NCBI GenBank assembly: GCA_010672185.1
Contig: JAAHHL010000156.1
Location: 1-10,267 of the forward strand
Direction: 5' to 3'
Origin: Caldora sp. SIO3E6
Lineage (GTDB): Bacteria > Cyanobacteriota > Cyanobacteriia > Cyanobacteriales > Coleofasciculaceae
Length of the DNA: 10,267 nucleotides
Made by a program: the position numbers and the translations under genes. The notes under the pieces were generated by a model. That model searched no databases and was not told the DNA's origin. It saw only the letters and a program-made list of their open reading frames with translations. This document shows positions 1 to 6,179 of the stretch, piece after piece. Positions within the stretch are counted from its first letter, which is position 1. Each line of letters opens with the position of its first letter.

Positions 1-103
1 GAGGCAGAAGGCAGGAGGCAGAAGGCAGGAGGCAGGAGGTTAGGAAGGAGGCAGGAGGCAGAAGGCAGGAGGCAGGAGGCAGAAGGCAGGAGGCAGGAGG
101 AAA
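1..103. repeat. G/A-rich heptamer tandem repeat (RAGGCAG)n
   Basis: About fourteen tandem heptamers alternate between GAGGCAG and AAGGCAG, with one irregular spot near 37-47 (GGTTAGGAAG) that breaks the phase. The array runs to the left window edge, so its full length is unknown. Heptanucleotide arrays of this kind are known from filamentous cyanobacteria as STRR sequences. No coding frame or regulatory site is visible inside. Confidence 0.9.
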
Positions 104-110
104 GAGAAAC

Positions 111-152
111 AATTCTCAATTCTCAATTCTCAATTCTCAATTCTCAATTCTC
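111..152. repeat. Perfect AATTCTC heptamer repeat, six units
   Basis: Six exact copies of AATTCTC lie directly after the G/A-rich array. The last unit ends two bases before the stop codon (TAA, minus strand, 155-157) of the small minus-strand reading frame, so the repeat abuts that frame's 3' end. It shares the 7-base period of the neighbouring array but not its sequence. Confidence 0.95.
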
Positions 153-154
153 CA

Positions 155-343
155 TTAATCCTTATCTGTATTATCCGACTGCTCAGCAATTTGCAGACCA
201 TGATAAGTTGCGATCGCAGAAAGTTCCACAACTTGGAGCCAAGGCACAATATCTTTAACCGACACCTCGAAGCAGCCGGAACTAAGCCAAACTACGGAAA
301 CGGAGAAAATACCGACAGAGCTTGATTTGAGAAAACGATTCAT
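155..343 (-). CDS. Small hypothetical protein, possible exported or lipoprotein-like peptide
   Basis: This 62-residue frame is not a family I recognise. The chosen start is the ATG at 343, because residues 1-24 then form a basic N-terminus (MNRFLK) and a hydrophobic stretch ending in WLSSGC, which resembles a signal or lipobox-like segment. The position -3 residue is serine rather than the usual leucine, so lipidation is doubtful. A weak AGGGAA lies about 12 bases upstream. A longer frame starting at 463 would add 40 residues without hydrophobic character and is less likely. The HIP1 site at 210-217 lies inside and encodes AIA. It is convergent with nothing and ends against the AATTCTC repeat. 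It may be spurious or a gene remnant. Confidence 0.3.
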   Translation of the reverse strand: MNRFLKSSSVGIFSVSVVWLSSGCFEVSVKDIVPWLQVVELSAIATYHGLQIAEQSDNTDKD

Positions 344-472
344 TTGCTTTGTGTTCCCTGTTACAACACCTCTGTTTATGTATCCCTCCTCTGGCGAGAA
401 ATTCTGAGAGACGCACCTACCGAAGGATGCCCGTGGTGCCGTGACACACCTAAAACTGTGCAATAAATTTTT

Positions 473-587
473 CTCCCTATCTCCCTATCTCCCTCAGCTT
501 CCTCAGCTCCCTCAGCTCCCTCAGCTCCCTCAGCTCCCTCAGCTCCCTCAGCTCCCTATCTCCCTCAGCTCCCTCAGCTCCCTCAGC
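473..587. repeat. CTCCCTCAG nonamer tandem repeat with CTCCCTAT octamers
   Basis: The array begins with two CTCCCTAT octamers and continues as CTCCCTCAG nonamers, interrupted once by another CTCCCTAT near 553-560. One nonamer has a C-to-T change (CTTCCTCAG at 498). It lies between the small minus-strand frame and the sigma-like gene, roughly 145 bases upstream of the latter. No hairpin or reading frame of interest is visible in it. Confidence 0.9.
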
Positions 588-621
588 TTTCTTCTGTAAT
601 GGAGAGGATCAGAATTTTTTC

Positions 622-722
622 TCGGATAGTCCGATATCTATATAGAGGTTCTTGATCTTGATCAAAACTCTGTATGGTTTATTCAATACACCCCTTTCCA
701 ATGCGTAAATTTTTGAACAGGA
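622..722 (+). promoter_or_regulatory. Candidate promoter/operator and ribosome binding site of the sigma-DUF1822-CHAT operon
   Basis: The stretch holds a small inverted repeat TCGGA-TAG-TCCGA (622-634), a TATATA box at 639-644 that could be a -10 element, and a direct repeat TTGATC-TTGATC (652-663) whose second copy is part of the palindrome TTGATCAA (658-665). No good -35 box precedes TATATA at the usual distance. A Shine-Dalgarno AGGA lies at 719-722, nine bases before the ATG at 732. The palindromes could be regulator sites, but this is inferred only from position and symmetry. Confidence 0.3.
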
Positions 723-731
723 CAGTCAGTT

Positions 732-1457
732 ATGAACGAGGGGCAACTCTTGGAGTTGATTACACAAGTGCAAAATCTGAAGCTAGAGGTTGCTCAACAA
801 AAGCCAGGAAGCTTGGAGTGGGAACAAGCCATGAATCGCTTGCGGAAATCTATTGATCGACTACTCTTGGAAATTCCCAAACTACCAGGGTTAGTCAGAC
901 GCGATCACCAGGATTATGAGGAAGTGTTAGATGATACCTTAATTGAGGTCTCTAAGCGCATCAGTGAATTTCAGCCACAGCAGGATTCGATAATAAAGAG
1001 TTTCGTGGCATGGATTAACTACAAGTTGCGCTTGAAATACCGGATTACAGAATTGTATTCCCAGGGGAAACAAGCCCGGGTAATTTCCCTCGATCAGCTT
1101 TTGACAGCTCAAGGGGATCAAACTTTACTAAACACTGACGGTGCTTACCTTGATTCTCCAGAACTAGAAGCTAGCATTGCCCAACGAGTATGGGAATATA
1201 TTAACCAAGATCCAGAAGGAAAACTGCGAAACTGCACTCTACAGCGATACCCGGATTGTAACGCTCAGGCAGTTGCCAAAATCTTGTACTCGAGTGACTC
1301 CTACAAAGCTAACGGTCAAGCTAATCTAAAGGCACTTGCTCAACACTTCAAGATTCCGTACAAAACATTTTACAGCTATTGGAAAAAACACTGTCAACCT
1401 CTCCTGTCAGAAATTGCTAAAAAGCTAGGTAATTCCACGGAGGACTCTTATGAATAG
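732..1457 (+). CDS. Sigma-70-family-like (ECF-type) transcription regulator
   Basis: This 241-residue cytoplasmic protein is probably a divergent cyanobacterial sigma factor. Residues 62-105 (DYEEVLDDTLIEVSKRISEF, then FVAWINYKLRLKYR) resemble sigma region 2, where the core polymerase is bound and the -10 element is read. After a variable linker, residues 198-220 (NLKALAQHFKIPYKTFYSYW) look like a helix-turn-helix of region 4 type. The N-terminal 50 residues are helical and carry a PGSLEWEQAM segment typical of this cyanobacterial subgroup as I recall it. The ATG at 732 has AGGA nine bases upstream. The gene is first in an operon and overlaps the DUF1822 gene by 8 bases, a pairing commonly seen in cyanobacteria. 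Its target promoters cannot be read from the sequence. The alternative is a DNA-binding protein with no sigma activity. Confidence 0.7.
   Translation: MNEGQLLELITQVQNLKLEVAQQKPGSLEWEQAMNRLRKSIDRLLLEIPKLPGLVRRDHQDYEEVLDDTLIEVSKRISEFQPQQDSIIKSFVAWINYKLRLKYRITELYSQGKQARVISLDQLLTAQGDQTLLNTDGAYLDSPELEASIAQRVWEYINQDPEGKLRNCTLQRYPDCNAQAVAKILYSSDSYKANGQANLKALAQHFKIPYKTFYSYWKKHCQPLLSEIAKKLGNSTEDSYE
1439..1443 (+). promoter_or_regulatory. Strong ribosome binding site inside the end of the sigma-like gene
   Basis: GGAGG lies six bases before the ATG at 1450 and inside the last codons of the upstream gene. It supports that start and suggests translational coupling of the two proteins, since the upstream stop (1455-1457) lies within the downstream reading frame. 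Confidence 0.75.
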
Positions 1458-2454
1458 CACAGAAATACCAATGGTTAACATTCCACTTGCTAGTAAAGCT
1501 CATCAACTTGCTGGGCAGTTTGCCGCTGAACAAATTTCTGCGGATAAAAGCAAACAGGTTTATCTCAATACCCTGTCGGTTTATGCAGTTTCCCGCTACC
1601 TTAAACGGCTGCAAGTCAAGACTGACTTGAGTCAAGGAGATAGTTGGAATGCTGGGATGCGACTTTTCTTTGATGTAGCGGATTTGGTATTACCAGGTAT
1701 TGGTAAATTAGAGTGCCGTTGGGTAAAGCCTGGGGATACAACTTGTGCTCTGCCTCCGGATGTCACTGAAGACCTAATTGGTTATTTAGTAGTTCAATTT
1801 AAAGAAAATCTTGAGCAGGCACAGCTACTGGGATTTTATCCTGCTGTTGCTGGCACTAATCCACCAGAGCTAATTAAGCTCAAGGAACTTAAGTCCGGGG
1901 AGTTCTTTATTGACCATATCACTAAGCTAGAAGCCGCAAGAATTCGCCGCCGACAGGAAAGCGTTATACGAGCTAAACGAATCAATTTAACCAATGCCAA
2001 TAATCTTGCTTCTGGGCAACCCAAAGTGGAGGAGAATAATTTAGGCCAATGGTTAAAAGGTATTGCTGAACAGGGATGGCAGACTTTTGAAGAAGTTTTT
2101 AGCCCTCCTGTTTTATCTACGGCTTATACCATGAGGGAAGATGCCACCAAGGACTCGATTGTTCTGAATGACTCGATTGTTCTAGTAGTGACTTTGACTC
2201 CTATCACCGAACAAAAAGTTGGTGTTCGGGTACAACTGCACTCTTGTGTAGAGAAACTCCTTCTACCAAAAAACCTTCAGATAATGATTATCGATCAATC
2301 TGGAAAAATTTTTAAGCAGAAGCCAATGGAACAAGATGGTAAGTTGTTAGAAGCAGAAGTGTTTAGTGCTCAGAAGGGAGAAAGATTTACTGTTAAAGTA
2401 GTTGAAGGAGATAATATTTATCTGGAGGATTTTTTCCTAGATTTCCATTCCTGA
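1450..2454 (+). CDS. DUF1822 family protein
   Basis: This 334-residue protein belongs to the cyanobacterial DUF1822 family, whose molecular role is not known. The family core is clear: residues 12-57 (ASKAHQLAGQF, then KQVYLNTLSVYAVSRYL), the DSWN motif at 64-67, DVADLVLPGIGKLECRWV at 75-92, and LIGYLVVQF (109-117) followed by LLGFYP. A tryptophan-rich link (WLKGIAEQGWQTFEEVF, 201-217) joins it to a C-terminal beta-rich domain (about 242-332). There is no signal peptide or membrane span, so it should be cytoplasmic. The gene is coupled to the sigma-like gene upstream and ends 12 bases before the CHAT gene. In cyanobacteria this trio is a recurring set, which suggests DUF1822 acts with the CHAT protein or the sigma-like protein. 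An 18-base in-frame duplication occurs at 2152-2187 (DSIVLN, then DSIVLV). Confidence 0.9.
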   Translation: MNSTEIPMVNIPLASKAHQLAGQFAAEQISADKSKQVYLNTLSVYAVSRYLKRLQVKTDLSQGDSWNAGMRLFFDVADLVLPGIGKLECRWVKPGDTTCALPPDVTEDLIGYLVVQFKENLEQAQLLGFYPAVAGTNPPELIKLKELKSGEFFIDHITKLEAARIRRRQESVIRAKRINLTNANNLASGQPKVEENNLGQWLKGIAEQGWQTFEEVFSPPVLSTAYTMREDATKDSIVLNDSIVLVVTLTPITEQKVGVRVQLHSCVEKLLLPKNLQIMIIDQSGKIFKQKPMEQDGKLLEAEVFSAQKGERFTVKVVEGDNIYLEDFFLDFHS

Positions 2455-2466
2455 AGGGGTAAGGCA

Positions 2467-2970
2467 ATGCAGGTAACTCTCAGTCAAGAGGAATTTGACC
2501 ATGAGCGTGGATATCGATTCACGCTCGAGATTAAAGATGCTCATGGAGGAGCCAAGGTGAGGAGAATAAGAAATTGGTTACCCCCAGCTCCTGATATAAT
2601 TCGTGATTGTCAACATTGTCAGAAATCGTCTCACAGACTACATCGGATGCGAAGTAATTTGCGCCTGGAAAAACTAGACGATAACGAAGTAGAAAACCCG
2701 ATTTCATATCCTGATGAGGTAATCCAACAGGCACAAGAGGAATATGCTCGATTAATTAAGCAGCGCAATCAAGATGTTAATTATTGGCTCAACTCGGAGA
2801 GTTTCCGCGATGTCAGGCAAACGATTCTTGACTACTCAACAGAGCAAGAAGAAATTGTAGTTTTGATTAGAACAAACAGTGATCTGCAACGGTTGCCTTG
2901 GGCAGCTTGGGATTTGACTCAAAGACGACCAGAACTTGAATTTGTGCTGCTTCCACTAGAAAATGAATGA
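2467..2970 (+). CDS. N-terminal part of a CHAT protein, ended by an in-frame TGA
   Basis: This 167-residue frame is the N-terminal region that, in related cyanobacterial CHAT proteins, precedes the peptidase domain in the same chain. It starts with a beta-rich stretch (QVTLSQEEF...YRFTLEI), then LPP at 38-40, a helical section, and the diagnostic VLIRTNSDLQRLPWAAWDL (132-150). The start ATG at 2467 has AAGGGG seven bases upstream. The frame stops at TGA 2968-2970, yet the same frame continues without another stop into the gene at 2989; joined, they would give 588 residues plus the single TGA codon. There is no membrane span or signal. CQHC at 48-51 is a possible metal site, but this is weak. 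It may be a stable separate subunit, a translation-readthrough product, or one half of a gene broken by a nonsense mutation. Confidence 0.75.
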   Translation: MQVTLSQEEFDHERGYRFTLEIKDAHGGAKVRRIRNWLPPAPDIIRDCQHCQKSSHRLHRMRSNLRLEKLDDNEVENPISYPDEVIQQAQEEYARLIKQRNQDVNYWLNSESFRDVRQTILDYSTEQEEIVVLIRTNSDLQRLPWAAWDLTQRRPELEFVLLPLENE

Positions 2971-2988
2971 TCTTTTTTCTCAATAAAG

Positions 2989-4233
2989 ATGATGCATCAA
3001 TCTTTGTCAACTTTCTCTCCCACTTATTTACCCTCTAGGTTTCGGCTATTAGCCATTTTAGGAAATAGTCAAGGCATCAATCTTACAGAAGATGAACAAA
3101 GCTTAAAGAATTTGCCCTATGTTGAGATTGAGTGGCTAAAGGAGCCTTCAAGACAAGAATTACACTCGATGCTGCACAGAAAAAAATGGGATATTTTATT
3201 TTTTGCTGGACATAGTAGTAGTGAAGAGGACTTAACAACTGGGAATATTGCTATCAACTCCCAGAATAGCCTCAATCTTCATCAGTTCAAACATACTTTA
3301 AGAGATGTTCAACAAAATGGTTTAAAGTTAGCAATTTTTAATTCCTGTGATGGTTTGGGCTTAGCCAACGCTCTGGTAGATTTACGAATCCCATATATTA
3401 TTGTTATGCGGGAGCCAGTGCCAGACCAAGTTGCCCAAAATTTTTTACAATTTTTTCTGGAGAGTTTTTCCACAGGAATCTCTTTATATAAAGCATTCCG
3501 TCAAGCCAGAAAAAAGTTAGAGTCTTTAGAGTATCCTGGTGCAATTCAAATACCGGTAATTGTTCAACATCCTACCGCTCAACCTTTAATATGGCCACAA
3601 TATCAACCCTCCCGTGTTGAGCAATTTGTAACCCTTATATTGAAACAATATTTAAGGATAACATTGACAACAGTCCTGTTAGTGGGATTGGTCACTTCCG
3701 TTTTTATTTTATCTCCCTATAGTGAGTTTTTATGTGAGCCCATAGGCAACTGTAATACTCGAGTAATGGAACATAGAATTACTAAGACTCTTGGACAGGT
3801 GAATAACTTAAATGATGCAGCTCAATCGATTGCAGAAATTGAAGAGGCAAAAAAAATATTAAACTCTATAGCAGACAAAATAAATACTCTTTCTCCTGAA
3901 AATGAAGTCTATATAGCTTATATAAATATGAACAATAAGCTATATAACCGTTTAGGCAAAGAAAACAACAACCAACAACTACTGACAGAAGCCACAAAAG
4001 TTGCACAAAAAGCAATTGATGATATCAATCAATATTCAACGGTTGATGAAATGAAATTTGCAGTAACACAATTGCGAAAATCTACAGTAAAGTTACAAGA
4101 AATTACATCCAAATCACTATTTAACAATCGTTCAAAGAAACTACAACAAAAATATGAAGAGAAAATCAAGGACTTTAATAAACAAATCGAAGACAAGTGC
4201 AAATATCGAGGTCATTGGCAGCCAAAATGCTAG
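2989..4233 (+). CDS. CHAT-domain caspase-like peptidase with one membrane span and an outer helical domain
   Basis: Residues 15-200 form a CHAT peptidase domain (clan CD, caspase-related). The catalytic dyad is visible as His75 in FFAGHSSS and Cys120 in FNSCDGLGLA, and the family motifs LLAILGNSQGI (20-30) and YIIVMREPVPD (136-146) are intact. One hydrophobic helix spans about 222-242, with basic residues before it, so the peptidase should face the cytoplasm. Residues 245-414 would lie outside and are helical and lysine/asparagine rich. They are flanked by cysteine pairs (C249/C255 and C404/C414) that could form disulfides. Related proteins usually carry a CHASE2 domain in this place; I see none. 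The start ATG-ATG has no good Shine-Dalgarno and follows the upstream TGA by 18 bases, so translation probably depends on reinitiation or readthrough. The 3' half is notably A/T rich. Confidence 0.85.
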   Translation: MMHQSLSTFSPTYLPSRFRLLAILGNSQGINLTEDEQSLKNLPYVEIEWLKEPSRQELHSMLHRKKWDILFFAGHSSSEEDLTTGNIAINSQNSLNLHQFKHTLRDVQQNGLKLAIFNSCDGLGLANALVDLRIPYIIVMREPVPDQVAQNFLQFFLESFSTGISLYKAFRQARKKLESLEYPGAIQIPVIVQHPTAQPLIWPQYQPSRVEQFVTLILKQYLRITLTTVLLVGLVTSVFILSPYSEFLCEPIGNCNTRVMEHRITKTLGQVNNLNDAAQSIAEIEEAKKILNSIADKINTLSPENEVYIAYINMNNKLYNRLGKENNNQQLLTEATKVAQKAIDDINQYSTVDEMKFAVTQLRKSTVKLQEITSKSLFNNRSKKLQQKYEEKIKDFNKQIEDKCKYRGHWQPKC

Positions 4234-4255
4234 TTTAAATTATAGTAGGATTACC

Positions 4256-4723
4256 ATGAGTAAAAAAGCATTTACCCCAATATTTACAGCTCTTGTCGCA
4301 GTTACAGGAGTTACAGTTGCTACGGCTCAGTCTAGTCTTGCTCAAAATCAGGATAGTGTCAGCTTTATGTGTAAAGATGACGGTATTCAACCTGTAACCA
4401 AAGCTCGAACTCCAGTAACTATAGCACGAGGTCCGATAGGAGAAATTCCCGTAATTTACTGGACAAGGACGATGGGAGGTTTAACTCCAAAGGAGAGATG
4501 TGAGCAAGTCTCCAATAAATTTGATAGGTTGCACAAAAAAGGGGATTTAGAGTATATAACCTCTGGATATATGGACGGACAGCCTGCTATTTGTACGGCA
4601 AATAGTCCTGGAAGTAACTGTGAAGAGGAGCTCTTGACATTGAGCTCTCAGGATAACCCCAGAGAAGTCTTAAACACATTATTAAAAGTTAAAAAATTGG
4701 GTTCTCCAGCGCTTCTAATTTGA
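4256..4723 (+). CDS. Secreted COP23-domain protein, shorter copy
   Basis: This 155-residue protein matches the COP23 family, named after a 23-kDa circadian oscillating protein of a unicellular cyanobacterium; biochemical function is unknown. The chosen start at 4256 has AGGA (4247-4250) five bases upstream. It gives a classic signal peptide (KK, then a hydrophobic core, cleavage near SLAQ, residues 27-30). A longer upstream frame overlapping the CHAT gene lacks such features. The domain shows four cysteines (39, 82, 113, 122), RGPIGEIPVIYW (58-69), PKERCEQVSNKF (78-89), GQPAICTA and FTL-like LLTL. It lies 22 bases after the CHAT gene and is likely co-transcribed. Compared with the paralogue downstream it stops about 30 residues early, after VKKLGSPALLI, so the C-terminus may be lost. 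Confidence 0.85.
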   Translation: MSKKAFTPIFTALVAVTGVTVATAQSSLAQNQDSVSFMCKDDGIQPVTKARTPVTIARGPIGEIPVIYWTRTMGGLTPKERCEQVSNKFDRLHKKGDLEYITSGYMDGQPAICTANSPGSNCEEELLTLSSQDNPREVLNTLLKVKKLGSPALLI

Positions 4724-5072
4724 ATGACCGGTTACATTTATCTTGGCAGAATTTTATGAACAGAATGGGTTACATTATCTTCAGTAAATGCTATACTACA
4801 TGTAGGACTTGCTGCATAAGTATAGAAGCCATACGGCACAACGGTTTCAATCTTTTTTTCCAAAATTCAGTCCAATTAAAATATCGATAGACTCAAACAT
4901 ATTGGACTTTCACGGGAAATCCCTGGGCAACCATGGGAAGATGCAAGTGCTCAAAACTAGGATAAGTTCTTCAGAACTTGTTACCTTTTTACTTCACAAT
5001 TCCAAACCAGAATCAATAGACTTATTCAGCAAGTCCTAGATAGCTTCGTTGGAATCTTTCACCAGGAGACAC
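4724..5072. other. Non-coding spacer between the two COP23 genes
   Basis: No convincing gene is present. A short direct repeat GGTTACATT(T)ATCTT occurs at 4730-4744 and 4768-4781, 38 bases apart. An open frame from TTG at 4809 to 5039 (76 residues) has no proper ribosome binding site, no signal and no recognisable motif, and I regard it as chance. I see no remnant of the missing COP23 C-terminus and no clear terminator. A promoter for the second COP23 gene could lie here, but no strong box stands out. Confidence 0.5.
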
Positions 5073-5630
5073 ATGAATAACGGCACTACCAAAAAATTAC
5101 TTACCTCAATCTTGACAGCCCTTGCTGTGGCTACAGGATTTACATTTACTACTGGTCAGCCTAGTCCCGCTCAGGATAGTGGGCGTGCCAGCTTTAGTTG
5201 TAAATATGACGGTATTCACCCAGTAACAAAAGCCCTAACTCCAGTAACAGTAGCACGAGGCCCAATAGGAGAAATTCCAGTAGTTTATTGGGTTCGTCCC
5301 TTGGGTGGTTATAGCCCAGAAGAACGATGCTATATGGTATCCAGTAAATTTGATAGTTTACAAAAAAAAGGTGCTTTAGAGTACATTAGCCATGGAATGA
5401 TGGGCGGACAGCCTGTTATTTGCACAGCAAATTATAATGGAGATAACTGTGTAGCACAGCTCTTTACCCTGCATCCTGAAGATAGTCCCAAAGAAGTGTT
5501 AGAGCAATTATTAGGGGTTCGGAATCTTGCTTCAGAGGCAGCGTTTATGGCAGGAGCAATTCAGCGGGTAAACGGCACTTACTATATCGATGTGCCCCTC
5601 TTCCTCGATTACAGAAAAGGAGAACAGTAA
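5073..5630 (+). CDS. Secreted COP23-domain protein, full-length copy
   Basis: This 185-residue protein is a close paralogue of the product at 4256. ATG 5073 is chosen over an upstream TTG because AGGAG (5064-5068) lies four bases before it and the signal peptide then starts properly: MNNGTTKK, a hydrophobic core, and cleavage near PSPAQ (30-34). The COP23 domain shows Cys43, Cys86, Cys117 and Cys126, RGPIGEIPVVYW (62-73), SPEERCYMVSSKF and GQPVICTANYNGDNC. The pairing suggests two disulfides and thus an oxidising, periplasmic or extracellular site. The C-terminus (RVNGTYYIDVPLFLDYRKGEQ region, 165-185) is present here and missing in the first copy. The function is unknown. It is separated from the upstream copy by about 350 bases and from the proteases by about 550 bases. 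Confidence 0.9.
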   Translation: MNNGTTKKLLTSILTALAVATGFTFTTGQPSPAQDSGRASFSCKYDGIHPVTKALTPVTVARGPIGEIPVVYWVRPLGGYSPEERCYMVSSKFDSLQKKGALEYISHGMMGGQPVICTANYNGDNCVAQLFTLHPEDSPKEVLEQLLGVRNLASEAAFMAGAIQRVNGTYYIDVPLFLDYRKGEQ

Positions 5631-5691
5631 AACAAAAATTCTCTTAATCCTTCAGAGGAGTGGCTTTGCACACCTTAAATGATGGAATAAA

Positions 5692-5853
5692 TGTAGGTTG
5701 GGTCGAGGCAACAATACCCAAAACAGTCCCCTAAGAGAGTTGGGTGTAGCGATCAGCTGCGCTGGTGCCGTAGGCAATCGCGTCATATTCTGTTGGGTTT
5801 CACTCCGTTGCACCTTAAATCTTACAACATTCTCGATAACCCACCAGGGAATG
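5692..5853. repeat. Degenerate dispersed repeat with TGTAGGTTGGGT / TGTTGGGTTTC ends
   Basis: The segment opens with TGTAGGTTGGGTCGAGGCAA and ACCCAAAACA, and holds TGTTGGGTTTCACTCCGTTG (from 5791) and ACCCACCA (near 5840). These words resemble the scattered GTTGGGTTTCG...CCCAACCTACA palindromic repeats common in filamentous cyanobacteria, here decayed. A TTG-started open frame (5698-5994) runs through this and the next element and is not a gene. A related fragment, GTTGGGT...ACCCAACCTACC, is at 8322-8354. Confidence 0.5.
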
Positions 5854-5866
5854 GAGCAAGATCTGA

Positions 5867-6068
5867 GCCATTGGTGTCAACTTAAGATGAAACCCTTATC
5901 CCGCCTGGAACTTAAGTTCCAGGCTAATAGCTCAAGTCATCTAAAGATGACTCAATTTTTCCTAAAATCTTCAGTCCACTTGAGTGGACTTTAGCTATTA
6001 GCCCAGAACTTGAGTTCTGGGTGAGTGTGGAAACTAGTCGTTAAGCTATCCCTTGTCTAAGTTGACAC
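5867..6068. mobile_element. MITE-like element with 11-bp terminal inverted repeats and internal hairpins
   Basis: Ends GTGTCAACTTA (5874-5884) and TAAGTTGACAC (6058-6068) are exact inverted repeats bounding about 195 bp with no coding capacity. Inside lie a perfect 22-bp palindrome (5903-5924), hairpins AGTCATCT-AA-AGATGACT (5935-5952), AGTCCACT-TG-AGTGGACT (5973-5990) and CCCAGAACT-TG-AGTTCTGGG (6002-6021), and a long-range pair GGCTAATAGCT (5922-5932) with AGCTATTAGCC (5993-6003). The first 19 bases (5867-5885) recur exactly at 10239-10257. No clear target-site duplication is visible. Hairpin words like these are scattered in many cyanobacterial genomes. A non-autonomous transposon is likely, but the mobilising enzyme is not identifiable here. 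Confidence 0.65.
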
Positions 6069-6179
6069 TACATTTTTAGTTGTGCCACAGCAATAAGACG
6101 TTGATACCCTCCGAATGCTCCCGTAGAAAACGCAGCGGTACTAGCTTTAGTTTACTCAAACACAATAGATCAACTTGAA

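Noticed and set aside
674..856. 60-residue plus-strand open frame before and across the sigma-like gene start
   Set aside because: It overlaps the well-supported sigma-like gene in another frame, has no ribosome binding site and shows no protein-like motifs.
939..2734. Minus-strand open frames within the sigma-like, DUF1822 and CHAT N-terminal genes
   Set aside because: They lie antisense to strongly supported coding regions, have no start signals and no recognisable domains; they are frame shadows.
4809..5039. 76-residue open frame between the COP23 genes
   Set aside because: It begins with TTG with no properly spaced Shine-Dalgarno, and its composition and sequence show no domain, signal or homology that I recognise.
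5698..5994. 98-residue open frame between COP23 and protease
   Set aside because: It starts with TTG and runs through two non-coding repeat elements, including palindromes.
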